Shown: positions 51,593 through 59,943 of the stretch, piece by piece
Position numbering within the stretch: the first letter of the stretch is position 1
Layout: the number at the start of each line of letters is the position of its first letter
Assembly: GCF_028747645.1 (NCBI RefSeq)
Contig: NZ_CP118100.1
Span: forward strand, 372,001-436,000
Direction of reading: 5' to 3'
DNA: 64,000 nt
Source: Microbacterium esteraromaticum
GTDB lineage: Bacteria; Actinomycetota; Actinomycetes; Actinomycetales; Microbacteriaceae
Notes under the pieces: model-generated
The model's database searches: none
Seen by the model: the letters and a program-made list of their open reading frames with translations, nothing else
Told to the model about the DNA's origin: nothing
Position numbers and translations under genes: made by a program

Positions 51593-52896
51593 GCGTCGAT
51601 GCCCACCTGATCGCGCGGACGGATCATCAGCAGCGTGATCAGCGACAGCACGCCGGTCGCGGCGAAGTAGTAGCCGGGTGAGGCGAGAGAGCCCGTGGCG
51701 GAGATCAGTAGCGTGGCGACGAATGGCGCGCTTCCGCCGAACAGCGCGACCGGCAGGTTGTACGAGATGGCCAGCCCGGTGGCGCGGATGCGGGTGGGGA
51801 GCAGTTCACTCATCAGCGCGTAGACCGATCCGCCGTAGAGTCCTGACACGATGGCCAGCGCGACGGCGAACACGAGGAACAGGGCGATCGAGGTCGTTGC
51901 CGCTGCGTAGAAGACCGCCAGACACAGGGCGATCGCGATCACGGCGTAGACGATCATGGGGCGCCGGCGGCCGAAGCGGTCTGAGATGAGACCGCCGACG
52001 GGCATGAAGGCGCCGGCGAGCACGGCAGCCCCGATGCTCGCAAAGAACACGGTCGATGCGTCCAATCCGAGTGCGGTGCGCATGAGGGTCGTGTAGTAGG
52101 TCAGCACGAGGTAGAACGACGACGTCGCCAGCGTCACGACGCCGAACACCAACAGCAGGGCGCGGGGCTGGGCGAATGCGGCGCGCAGTGGGCTCTTCGC
52201 GCCTTCAGAGGCGGCCTGCATGCTCAGAAACGCCGGGCTGTCTTCGAGGCGCATGCGCAGCCACAGCGTGATCAGTCCGAGGGGACCTGCGATGAGGAAG
52301 GGGATACGCCAGCCGCCTTCCGCCATCGTCTCGCTACCCAGCCACCACGTGAGGCCGTTCACGACGAGGGCACCGATCACAAGGCCGGCCGCCGAGATGG
52401 CCAGTAGCCAGCTCGTGGCGAACCCGCGGCGGGCACCACTCGCGTGTTCGGCGATGAAGCTCGCGACGGTGCCGACCTCACCACCGGCCGAGAAGCCCTG
52501 TACACAACGGACAAGAACCAGCAGCAGTGGCGCGGCGACACCGATCGCGGCGTAGGTGGGCAGCAGCCCGATGAGGAACGTGCTCGACGCCATCACCGTG
52601 AGCACGATCAGCAACGTGCGGCGACGTCCGATGCGGTCGGCGAGCGGACCGAAGAACAGGCCGCCCAGTGGGCGGATGAAGAAGCTCAGGGCGAAGACGG
52701 CGAACGAACTGAGCACGCTGACCAGCGGATCATCGCTCGGGAAGAACGCAGCGCCCATGTAGACGGCGAGGTAGCCGTAGACGCCGTAGTCGTACCACTC
52801 GATCAGGTGTCCGGCGACGGAACCGGCGAAGGCGCGGCGTGCGGCCGGGTTGGGGCCGCCGCGGGGAGCGGTGCGCGGAGTGGTCTGGGCGGTCAT
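51589..52896 (-). CDS. MFS transporter, metabolite:H+ symporter (MHS) type
   Basis: 435 residues, 12 predicted helices. MHS/ProP-like hallmarks: GHLIEWYDYGVYGYLAVY in helix 1, PLGGLFFGPLADRIGRRRTLL in loop 2-3, and RCVQGFSAGGEVGTVASF in helix 4. MHS carriers move organic acids, shikimate, betaine or proline with protons. First gene of an operon with the esterase. The GAF-PucR regulator gene lies 95 bp upstream on the same strand. Confidence 0.92.
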   Translation of the reverse strand: MTAQTTPRTAPRGGPNPAARRAFAGSVAGHLIEWYDYGVYGYLAVYMGAAFFPSDDPLVSVLSSFAVFALSFFIRPLGGLFFGPLADRIGRRRTLLIVLTVMASSTFLIGLLPTYAAIGVAAPLLLVLVRCVQGFSAGGEVGTVASFIAEHASGARRGFATSWLLAISAAGLVIGALVVNGLTWWLGSETMAEGGWRIPFLIAGPLGLITLWLRMRLEDSPAFLSMQAASEGAKSPLRAAFAQPRALLLVFGVVTLATSSFYLVLTYYTTLMRTALGLDASTVFFASIGAAVLAGAFMPVGGLISDRFGRRRPMIVYAVIAIALCLAVFYAAATTSIALFLVFAVALAIVSGLYGGSVYALMSELLPTRIRATGLAISYNLPVALFGGSAPFVATLLISATGSLASPGYYFAATGVLSLITLLMIRPRDQVGIDA

Positions 52897-52935
52897 TGTT
52901 CTCCTTCGAAGAGGCGGGCGCGGGCAAAGGGGTAT

Positions 52936-52960
52936 CCGGGCCGAAGGGTGTCGGCCCCGG
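52936..52960 (-). terminator. Possible hairpin between the PucR-type regulator and the MFS gene
   Basis: CCGGGCCGA and TCGGCCCCGG form a near-perfect stem with a 6-nt loop; no T-run on the minus strand, so attenuation or weak termination. Confidence 0.4.
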
Positions 52961-52991
52961 AGGGACTTCAGGTGAGTGGAATGGAGCGCGG

Positions 52992-54839
52992 TCAGCGGGA
53001 TGGGCTGCGGCGTCGCGCGTCGAGTGCGCGCAACGCCAGGGCTCGACGGAAGCGGGTGTCTTCGTCGTCCCAGGCGGCACCGGTGATCGTGTCGATGCGC
53101 TGGAGGCGCTGGTGCAGTGTGTTGGGGTGGATGCCGAGCGCTGCGCTTGCGCTGCGCAGGTCCCGGCCGGCGGCGTGAACCGCGCGGACCGTGTCGAGCA
53201 GGTCGGTGTGGTGACGCCGGTCGTAGTCGAGGATCGCGCCGAGCTCATTGCGGATGAGTTCGGCCAGTTCGCCGGGGCGGGCACGGGCGAACACGCTGGG
53301 CAAAGCACTCAGAGTGCGGGTGTCGGCGGTGGTTCCCGTGGCGCCGAGCGCGTGTAGCAGGCGGCGTGCTGTATCGGCTTCCTCAGCGGCGACAGAGAGG
53401 ATGCTCTCATCTGCCGCTCGCAGCGCTGCTGTCGGGGCCGCCGCGCCTGTGTGTGCGAGGCGCTCAACGATCTCATCGAGAAGCCCGGTGACGGCGGGCG
53501 CAACGATCAGCAGGTGGTCGCCGCGGTCGACGACGGCGCCGCTTCGCCGGGCGACGAGCGGGGTGAATTCGCCCAACAGCTCGGCGGGATCGCGGTTGGC
53601 GACGTCGAGTGCGGCGACGTCGAGTTCGGCACGCCGACGGCCAAGGGCGTCGGCGACGGCGTCATCGTACGAGCCTGCGCTGTCGTGCAGCGCACCGCGA
53701 AGTAGGGCTGACGCCGTGGAGGCATTCTGCAGTTCGGTGGCTCGTGAGGGGAACAGGAGCAATGCGGACACGTGAGCGGCCTTGCCCAGCGCGAGTTCCA
53801 CGACGGGGTCGGGGTCGGAGCTGTGCTGGTAGATCAGCGTCCCCAGGCGTGCGCTCGTCGAGCCGAGAGGAAACTCCAGCTCGGAGCTGGTATCGACCGA
53901 TGGTGATGGCGGGTCGCCTGCGATGACCCGGCCGAACGGGTCTTCGATTCGGGTATGTCCGGCGAAGCTCTCGCGGCAGAGGTCGATGACCTCGTGGGGC
54001 GTTCCCGAGCGCATCAGTACGGCCAAGAGACGGTCCTGGAACTCCACCGCTAGCCGTGTGCGATCATCGACCCGCTCCAGCGAAGCGAGTGAGGCTGCTG
54101 CGGTGCGGGGTGTCGTCGCGGCGGTGCGTTCGCTGCGACCGAGAAAGATGCCGGCGTGCTCGGCGAGCTCGCGCAGTAGGGCGAGATCGTGACGTGAGAA
54201 GGTGCGCTCGTGCCGGTCTGCGGCGAAGAGAATGCCGAGGAGGGTGCCCTGGTGAATCACTGGTGCCGCGATGACCGCACGCAAGCCCTCTTCATGGGCT
54301 CCGACGTCGATCGTTGGGGAGTGGTCGAACGAGGCGTCGTTGAGGTAATCGCTCGTGCTGACAGGGGAGCCTTCACGACGTACGCGGCCGCAGATGCCGT
54401 ACTGGTCGGAGAACCGCACGGTGGCGAATGTCGTCGAGACGAGACCGGACGACACGTGCATCACGAAGCCCTTGGGCGGGTCGTAGCGCAGGTAGTAGGC
54501 CGAGTCGCTCAGCAGCAGGCGGCGCGTGCGCGTCACGATGGCTGTGAGCACACTCGTGGCATCTTCCTCCTGGGCGACTTCGCGCATGGTCGCGAGCAGG
54601 TTCTCGAGCGCGTTCTCACGGGTGGAGCGCTCGCTCTGGTGCATCCGGATCTGCATCGCTTCGAGGAAGACTTCGTCGACGGCGGCGCGCTCGCCGTCCG
54701 GTAGGGCCTCGCTGACCGCCCGCATCTCGTCTTGGAAGTCGGAGAGCGCAGCGCCCCTGGCGAGAAGCGAGAGCATGCGCCGAGCGGCCGCTTCGGCCTG
54801 CGGCCGGGCGGTGCGGGTCGTCGTCGCGTCGTCGCTCAC
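52992..54839 (-). CDS. GAF-PucR-type transcriptional regulator
   Basis: 615 residues. A helical start (1-95) precedes a GAF domain (about 100-235: SDSAYYLRYD, VIAAPVIHQGTLLGILFAADR). An internal ligand-domain-like region (about 290-500) follows, then a C-terminal PucR helix-turn-helix (about 545-610: LLDTVRAVHAAGRDLRSASAALGIHPNTLHQRLQRI). PucR/CdaR-type activators sense catabolic effectors. The esterase-MFS pair is downstream on its strand and the polyamine-type operon lies behind the divergent neighbour, so either may be its target. GTG start, 7 nt after a TAGCGT box. Confidence 0.88.
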   Translation of the reverse strand: MSDDATTTRTARPQAEAAARRMLSLLARGAALSDFQDEMRAVSEALPDGERAAVDEVFLEAMQIRMHQSERSTRENALENLLATMREVAQEEDATSVLTAIVTRTRRLLLSDSAYYLRYDPPKGFVMHVSSGLVSTTFATVRFSDQYGICGRVRREGSPVSTSDYLNDASFDHSPTIDVGAHEEGLRAVIAAPVIHQGTLLGILFAADRHERTFSRHDLALLRELAEHAGIFLGRSERTAATTPRTAAASLASLERVDDRTRLAVEFQDRLLAVLMRSGTPHEVIDLCRESFAGHTRIEDPFGRVIAGDPPSPSVDTSSELEFPLGSTSARLGTLIYQHSSDPDPVVELALGKAAHVSALLLFPSRATELQNASTASALLRGALHDSAGSYDDAVADALGRRRAELDVAALDVANRDPAELLGEFTPLVARRSGAVVDRGDHLLIVAPAVTGLLDEIVERLAHTGAAAPTAALRAADESILSVAAEEADTARRLLHALGATGTTADTRTLSALPSVFARARPGELAELIRNELGAILDYDRRHHTDLLDTVRAVHAAGRDLRSASAALGIHPNTLHQRLQRIDTITGAAWDDEDTRFRRALALRALDARRRSPSR

Positions 54840-54846
54840 GGAAGCA

Positions 54847-54852
54847 ACGCTA
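54847..54852 (-). promoter_or_regulatory. -10 box TAGCGT of the PucR-type gene (leaderless start)
   Basis: TAGCGT, 7-nt spacer, then GTG at 54839. Confidence 0.45.
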
Positions 54853-54948
54853 CGGAACCGTCACCATCCCGACAATGTGCTAATCGCCACACTTGGTGCC
54901 CCGACCATGTGCGATCTCCCATGCCAGGGTCCTGCTTGGCCGTTTCGG

Positions 54949-54954
54949 TAGCCT
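54949..54954 (+). promoter_or_regulatory. -10 box TAGCCT of the Lrp/AsnC-type gene (leaderless start)
   Basis: TAGCCT, spacer TCAACT (6 nt), then GTG at 54961. No purine-rich ribosome site, which strengthens the leaderless reading. Confidence 0.55.
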
Positions 54955-54960
54955 TCAACT

Positions 54961-55977
54961 GTGAACGACCTTAAGGCCGATGACTCCGACCGACTGATCG
55001 CCGCCGCCCTGCAAGTGAACGGCCGAGCCTCATGGGGCGAGATCGGGCGGGCGTTGGATCTGCCTGAGCGCACCGTCGCCCGGCGCGGTCAGCGCCTTCT
55101 CGACAGCGGCCTCGTACGGGTGTCGACCTATGTCGATCCGGCGCGCGTACTGCATGCGCGCGCCGTGCTGTTCCGCATCACCACCCAGCCGCGGGCGCTG
55201 TGGAGTGTGGCTCGTTCGTTGGCGCGGCGGCCCGATGCGTCGTCGGTGTCGGTGCTCGAAGGCAGCAGTGACGTCACGGGGATGCTGCTGCCGCGTGATG
55301 ATGCGGCGATCCGCGAACTGCTGTTCACCGACTTCCGCGAACTGCGCGGAGTGGAGTCGATTCACGTCACCACGGTGCTGAAGTTCTTCCGTTCCGGGCA
55401 TGACTGGAGGGTCGACATTCTCAGCGACGAGCAGGTGCGGATGCTCGACCCGGGCCCGTCCGGCCCCTTGGATCCGGGTGATTCGTTGTCTCCCGATGAG
55501 CATGCGCTCATCGAGCTGCTGCTGCGCGACGGGCGGATGCCGGTGGCGCAGCTCGCGCGCGACGTGGGCCTGAATGTCACCACGACGCGTCGCCGCATGG
55601 AGTCGCTGCAGCGGCGCGGGCTCATGCATCCGCGAACCGAGGTGCTGCCGTCACTGTTCGGTCTGGGTCTGGAGGCTCTGGTCTGGTTCCGTGTGCCGAT
55701 GGCAGACATGGAGGCCGTGGGGTCGGCGCTCGCCACGGCCCCCGAGGTGAAGTTCATCGTGGCGACCACGGGAACCTCGCAGTTGCTGTTGAACGTGCTC
55801 GTGCGGGACGAAGCGGAGTTCTACGAGTTCCTGACCGGTCCGACGATCGCTCAGCACGAGGGCCTGGAGGTTGTCGATTCGCTCGTGGTGATCGCGCCGG
55901 TTCTGCGCGGTTCGCTGATGGTCGACACTCTGATCGACGCCGATGAGGAGCCGCTTACGGGGGCCATCCGAATATAG
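54961..55977 (+). CDS. Double Lrp/AsnC-family transcriptional regulator
   Basis: 338 residues, twice the size of Lrp. HTH 1 (about 10-55: SWGEIGRALDLPERTVARRGQRLLDSGLV) leads into a partner-binding domain. HTH 2 (about 178-225: DGRMPVAQLARDVGLNVTTTRRRMESLQRRGL) leads into a second Lrp C-terminal domain ending near residue 325. Tandem-AsnC proteins of this size are common in actinobacteria. It is directly upstream of, and on the same strand as, the aldehyde dehydrogenase/PuuD/ABC operon, so it is the probable local regulator. Direct repeats begin inside its stop codon. Confidence 0.9.
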   Translation: MNDLKADDSDRLIAAALQVNGRASWGEIGRALDLPERTVARRGQRLLDSGLVRVSTYVDPARVLHARAVLFRITTQPRALWSVARSLARRPDASSVSVLEGSSDVTGMLLPRDDAAIRELLFTDFRELRGVESIHVTTVLKFFRSGHDWRVDILSDEQVRMLDPGPSGPLDPGDSLSPDEHALIELLLRDGRMPVAQLARDVGLNVTTTRRRMESLQRRGLMHPRTEVLPSLFGLGLEALVWFRVPMADMEAVGSALATAPEVKFIVATTGTSQLLLNVLVRDEAEFYEFLTGPTIAQHEGLEVVDSLVVIAPVLRGSLMVDTLIDADEEPLTGAIRI

Positions 55978-56020
55978 CGAGATCGCTCACAAATCCCGCC
56001 CTAGTGGCGAGATAGTTCAT
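55977..56020. promoter_or_regulatory. Paired direct repeats upstream of the polyamine-type operon
   Basis: GCGAGATCGCTCAC (55977-55990) and GCGAGATAGTTCAT (56007-56020), consensus GCGAGATnGnTCAn, exactly 30 bp apart (three helical turns). Suits an Lrp/AsnC or PucR activator site. Confidence 0.5.
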
Positions 56021-56052
56021 CTACGGTTGCATTTCTGGCGAAAACCGGCGAC

Positions 56053-56080
56053 TATCATCATCTGTGGGACTTCCACAGAT
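56053..56080 (+). promoter_or_regulatory. -10 box and operator-like inverted repeat of the polyamine-type operon
   Basis: TATCAT (56053-56058) is a -10 candidate with TTGCAT (56027-56032) upstream at a long 20-bp spacing. Right after it is an 8-bp inverted repeat ATCTGTGG-N5-CCACAGAT (56060-56080) that would straddle the transcription start, a typical repressor position. Confidence 0.5.
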
Positions 56081-56092
56081 GAAAGGATCATC

Positions 56093-57583
56093 GTGTTCAC
56101 GGCAACGGGTAGCGACTGGGAACAGCGCGCAGCGGCACTTCACCTCCGGACGGGCTTGCTCATCGATGGCGAGTGGGTGCAGGGATCGGCGGAGCCGCTC
56201 ACCCCGATCAGCCCGCGCGACGGACGTGCACTGCCCGCGATCTCGGCGGCATCCGATGCCGACGTCGACCGCGCCGTGCGCTCGGCACGCGCCGCCTTCG
56301 ACAGCGGATGCTGGTCGCAGCGCGCGCCCCGCGAGCGCGGACAGGCGCTGATCGCCTTCGCGCAGAAGATCCACGACAACGCCGAAGAACTGGCCCTGCT
56401 GATCTCGCTCGAGATGGGCAAGCCGATCCGCGAAGCGCTGCAGACCGAGATGCGCGCCGTCGTCAACTGCTTCCGCTGGTACGGCGAAGCCGTCGACAAG
56501 GTGCTCGACGAGCTTCCGGTCACCTCGCCCAACAGCCTCGCGCTGGTTACCCGCGAACCCGCCGGTGTCGTCGCCGCCGTCGTGCCCTGGAACTTCCCCC
56601 TCACGATGACCGCGTGGAAGCTCGCCCCCGCGCTCGCCGTCGGCAACAGCGTCGTGCTCAAGCCCGCCGAGAACTCCAGCTTCTCGGCGCTGCGTCTGGC
56701 CGAACTCGCCCTCGAAGCGGGCATCCCCGCCGGCGTGCTCAACGTCACCCCGGGCCGGGGCCACGAGGCCGGCCGCGCGCTCGGCGAGCACAACGACGTC
56801 GACGTCATCACCTTCACCGGCTCGCCCGAGGTGGGACGCAAGTTCCTCACCTACTCGGGTCTCTCCAACGGAAAGCGCGTCTGGCCCGAGCTCGGCGGCA
56901 AGACCGCCAGCCTCGTGCTGCCCGATGCCGACCTCGAGCGCGCCGTGCGCGCCACCGCCGATGGGTGCTTCTACAACCAGGGCCAGATGTGCACGGCCTC
57001 GTCGCGGCTGCTCGTGCCCCGCGCCGACCGCGATCGTGCTCTCGAGATCGCCGCCGAGGTGGCGCGCACCACGCTGCCCGCCGACCCGTTCGAGGTGACC
57101 ACCTCGATGGGAGCGATCGTGAGCGAGAACCAGCTGCGCAGCATCGCCGGTTTCGTCGAGCGTGCGGATGCTGAAGGCGCCGAGATCGCCGCCGGTGGCG
57201 CTGAGCGCTTCGACGCCGTCGCGGGCGGCAGCTACTTCGCTCCCGTCGTTGTCGGTGTGACTCCCGAGAACGAGGTTGCACGCCGCGAGGTGTTCGGCCC
57301 GGTGCTCTCGGTCATCGCCTACGACGACCTCGATGACGCGCTGGCGATCGCCAACGGCACGGAGTACGGTCTGGCCGCGGCGCTCTGGAGCAACGACCTC
57401 AACGCCGTGCACCGGGTCTCGCGTCGCATCAAGGCCGGCGTCGTGTGGGTGAACTGCTTCGAAGAGGGCGACATGACCATGCCGTTCGGCGGAGTCAAGG
57501 GCTCCGGCTACGGGCGCGACAAGAGCCTGCACGCTCTCGAGAAGTTCACCGACCTCAAGTCGACGTGGATCGAGCTGTCGTGA
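56093..57583 (+). CDS. puuC: Aldehyde dehydrogenase, gamma-glutamyl-aminobutyraldehyde type (PuuC-like)
   Basis: 496 residues from GTG 56093 (AAAGGA, 6 bp). Oxidises gamma-glutamyl-gamma-aminobutyraldehyde or a similar omega-aminoaldehyde with NAD(P). Landmarks: VVPWNFPLTMTAWKLAPAL, FTGSPEVGRKF, base Glu in WPELGGKTAS, catalytic C300 in NQGQMCTASSRL, and C-terminal PFGGVKGSGYGRDKSLHALEKF. Standard length. The PuuC assignment rests mainly on the coupled PuuD-like gene (4-bp overlap) and polyamine-type transporter downstream; a broader aldehyde range is possible. Confidence 0.85.
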   Translation: MFTATGSDWEQRAAALHLRTGLLIDGEWVQGSAEPLTPISPRDGRALPAISAASDADVDRAVRSARAAFDSGCWSQRAPRERGQALIAFAQKIHDNAEELALLISLEMGKPIREALQTEMRAVVNCFRWYGEAVDKVLDELPVTSPNSLALVTREPAGVVAAVVPWNFPLTMTAWKLAPALAVGNSVVLKPAENSSFSALRLAELALEAGIPAGVLNVTPGRGHEAGRALGEHNDVDVITFTGSPEVGRKFLTYSGLSNGKRVWPELGGKTASLVLPDADLERAVRATADGCFYNQGQMCTASSRLLVPRADRDRALEIAAEVARTTLPADPFEVTTSMGAIVSENQLRSIAGFVERADAEGAEIAAGGAERFDAVAGGSYFAPVVVGVTPENEVARREVFGPVLSVIAYDDLDDALAIANGTEYGLAAALWSNDLNAVHRVSRRIKAGVVWVNCFEEGDMTMPFGGVKGSGYGRDKSLHALEKFTDLKSTWIELS

Positions 57584-58332
57584 CCGCCCCGCTCATCGGC
57601 ATCAGCACCTGGCGCCGCACCTTCGACACCGAGCTCGGCGACGCCCGCCCCATGCACACGCTGGGGGCCGAGTACGCCGCTCCGGTCGAAGCGGCCGGTG
57701 GTGCCGTCGTGCTGCTGCCCCCGACCGCCGCTGTCGATACGGTGCTCGACCGGATCGACGGACTGGTGATCTCGGGTGGGCAGGATCTCGACCCGTCGCG
57801 CTACGGTGCGGCCCCCGAAGCCGGCAAGACCTACGACCCCGCCCGCGACGAGTACGAGATCGCCCTTGTGCGCGGTGCGCGCGAACGCGGCATCCCGGTT
57901 CTGGCCATCTGCCGCGGCATGCAGGTGACCAATGTGGCCTTCGGTGGCAGTCTGATCGTCGACATCGATGCGACGACCACCCACCGCCCCACCACCGGTG
58001 CGGCGCAGCTCGATGAGCGCCACCCGGTGCGCCTCGACGCCGGCAGTCGTCTGAGTCGTGCCTACGGGGTGACCGAGCGCACCGTCAACACGATCCATCA
58101 TCAGGCGGTCGACCGCCTCGCCGAGGGGTTCCGGGCGGTCGCCTGGGCGCCCGACGGCATCGTCGAGGCGATCGAGCCCGACGACGACTGGGCCTACTGG
58201 GGCGTGCAGTGGCACCCCGAGAAGCTTGCCGGCGCGGAAAGCGCCGAAGAGACCCCCCTGTACGCGGCGCTGATCGCCGCAGCACAGGAACGAGCAGCCG
58301 GCGCGTGCGCCGCAAAGAAAGGAACAGCATGA
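57580..58332 (+). CDS. puuD: Gamma-glutamyl-GABA hydrolase-like class I amidotransferase (PuuD family)
   Basis: 250 residues, GTG start in a 4-bp overlap. Peptidase C26 fold: ISGGQDLDPSRYG near residue 65, nucleophile C111 in AICRGMQVTNVAFGGSL, catalytic His in WGVQWHPEK. It would release GABA (or another amine) from a gamma-glutamyl conjugate, the step after PuuC in the gamma-glutamylated putrescine route. A gamma-glutamyl-polyamine synthetase and oxidase are not in the window, so they must be elsewhere or the true substrate differs. Confidence 0.87.
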   Translation: MTAPLIGISTWRRTFDTELGDARPMHTLGAEYAAPVEAAGGAVVLLPPTAAVDTVLDRIDGLVISGGQDLDPSRYGAAPEAGKTYDPARDEYEIALVRGARERGIPVLAICRGMQVTNVAFGGSLIVDIDATTTHRPTTGAAQLDERHPVRLDAGSRLSRAYGVTERTVNTIHHQAVDRLAEGFRAVAWAPDGIVEAIEPDDDWAYWGVQWHPEKLAGAESAEETPLYAALIAAAQERAAGACAAKKGTA

Positions 58333-58799
58333 CCAAGCAGATCTTCCTCGAGTACGAAAACGGCACGCGCGCCATCGCCACGCTCCTTGAGGACCTGGCG
58401 CCCGAGACCTGCGCCGCGCTGTGGGGCGCACTCGAGAAGCCGGTGACGATGCAGGCGATGCACGCCATGTACGCCGGCCCCGAGGTCATGGTGGGCCTGC
58501 CCGAAGAGGCACAGGGCTTCGACCCCGAGGCGATCCCGCACGAGAACCAGCAGGTCGTTCCGGCCCCCGGAGACCTCATGTGGTACTGGCAGCGTCCCAT
58601 GCAGATGGGCGGCCTGCCCTTCGAGTGGTACGAGATCGGTGTCTTCTACGCCGGTGGCGCACGCGTCTTCGGCCCGCTCGGTTGGACCCCGGTCAACATC
58701 TGGGCCCGCGTGACCGAGGGCCTTGAAGAATTCGCCACCGAGAGCGCCGCGATCCGCATCGACGGTGCCAAGAACCTCACCATCGGCCGCGTCGCCTGA
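58329..58799 (+). CDS. DUF3830 family protein
   Basis: 156 residues with a cyclophilin-like beta-barrel pattern: FLEYENGTRAIATLLEDLAPETCAALWGAL and MWYWQRPMQMGGLPFEWYEIGVFYAGG. DUF3830 proteins often sit with polyamine or amino-acid-derivative catabolic genes and have no demonstrated activity that I know of. ATG in a 4-bp overlap, AAAGGAA ribosome site. Translational coupling to PuuD suggests work on the same compound. Confidence 0.8.
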   Translation: MTKQIFLEYENGTRAIATLLEDLAPETCAALWGALEKPVTMQAMHAMYAGPEVMVGLPEEAQGFDPEAIPHENQQVVPAPGDLMWYWQRPMQMGGLPFEWYEIGVFYAGGARVFGPLGWTPVNIWARVTEGLEEFATESAAIRIDGAKNLTIGRVA

Positions 58800-58854
58800 C
58801 AGCACGCGACCCGAGGACCTCTCCGTCCCCGATGATTGATACGAAGGAGTATGC

Positions 58855-59943
58855 ATGAAAACCCGAAAGTTCATGACCCTCGGTGCCCTGGCGACCATCG
58901 GAGCGCTCGCGCTCACAGGTTGCAGCGGCGCCGCTGACACCCCGAGCGCCGACGGCGACGCCGACAAGCCCTACGCCGGCGAGACCATCGTCGTCACCAC
59001 GTTCGGTGGCGACTGGGAGAAGGCGTTCGTCACCGCCGTCGTCGACCCGTTCGAGGCCGAGACCGGTGCCAACGTCGAACTCGTCACGCTGTACAGCGCC
59101 GACGCGCTCGCCCAGGTCACCGCGCAGAAGGCCAGCCCGCAGATCGACGTCGTCCACTTCTCGGGCGGCCAGGAGTACACCGCCGCGCAGGAGGGGCTGA
59201 TCGACCCGATCGCCGCTGACGACCTGTCGGAGTACGACAACCTCGTCTCGGTCGCAACCGCCGGCCTGGAGCGCGGCGAAGGCCCCGTGATCCAGCTGGC
59301 CCCGATCGGCCTGGTCTACAACACCGAGTCCGGTGCACCCGCGCCGACCTCGTGGGAAGACCTGTTCGATGAGGCCTACGCCGGTCACGTCGCCCTGCCC
59401 GACCTGAGCAACTCGTACGGCGTTCTGTCGATGCTGCGCGTCGCAGACGTGCTCGGCGGCGGCATCGACGACACCGAGCAGGCCATCGCCGACCTCGGTG
59501 CACTCGCGGCATCCGGTGACGCGATCGTGGTTCCCACGTCGCCCGACCTGCAGACGGCATTCGCCCAGCGCGGCACGTGGCTCGCCCCGTACGCCATGGA
59601 CTACGCCGGCACCCTGCAGGACGCGGGTCTTCCGGTCGAGTTCATCGTTCCCGAAGAGGGCGTGACTGCCTCGCTGATCACCGCCAACGTGGTCTCGGGC
59701 CGTGAGAACACCGAGCTGGCAAAGCTGTTCGTCGACTTCGAGCTGCGCCCCGAGGCGCAGAAGGTGTTCGCCGAAGAGATGCGCTACTCGCCGGTCAACT
59801 CGGCCACCGAGCTGTCGGCAGAGGCTGCCGAGTCGGTGCTCACCGGCGAAGCCCTCGACGCGGCCGTTGTCTACGCCCCCGGTGACATCGCCGGTGAGCG
59901 TCAGGCGTGGATCGACTCCTGGAACGCACTGATCACCCAATGA
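58855..59943 (+). CDS. ABC importer substrate-binding lipoprotein, putrescine/spermidine type
   Basis: 362 residues. Signal with lipobox LALTGC (Cys about 22), then an acidic Ser/Asp linker and a periplasmic-binding fold beginning IVVTTFGGDWEKAF, like PotD/PotF and related family-1 binding proteins. Later FSGGQEY, LVYNTESGAPAPTSWEDLF and the DSWNALI end fit the family. AAGGAG ribosome site. First gene of the transporter part, 55 bp after DUF3830. Polyamine as ligand is inferred from family and PuuCD neighbours. Confidence 0.88.
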   Translation: MKTRKFMTLGALATIGALALTGCSGAADTPSADGDADKPYAGETIVVTTFGGDWEKAFVTAVVDPFEAETGANVELVTLYSADALAQVTAQKASPQIDVVHFSGGQEYTAAQEGLIDPIAADDLSEYDNLVSVATAGLERGEGPVIQLAPIGLVYNTESGAPAPTSWEDLFDEAYAGHVALPDLSNSYGVLSMLRVADVLGGGIDDTEQAIADLGALAASGDAIVVPTSPDLQTAFAQRGTWLAPYAMDYAGTLQDAGLPVEFIVPEEGVTASLITANVVSGRENTELAKLFVDFELRPEAQKVFAEEMRYSPVNSATELSAEAAESVLTGEALDAAVVYAPGDIAGERQAWIDSWNALITQ

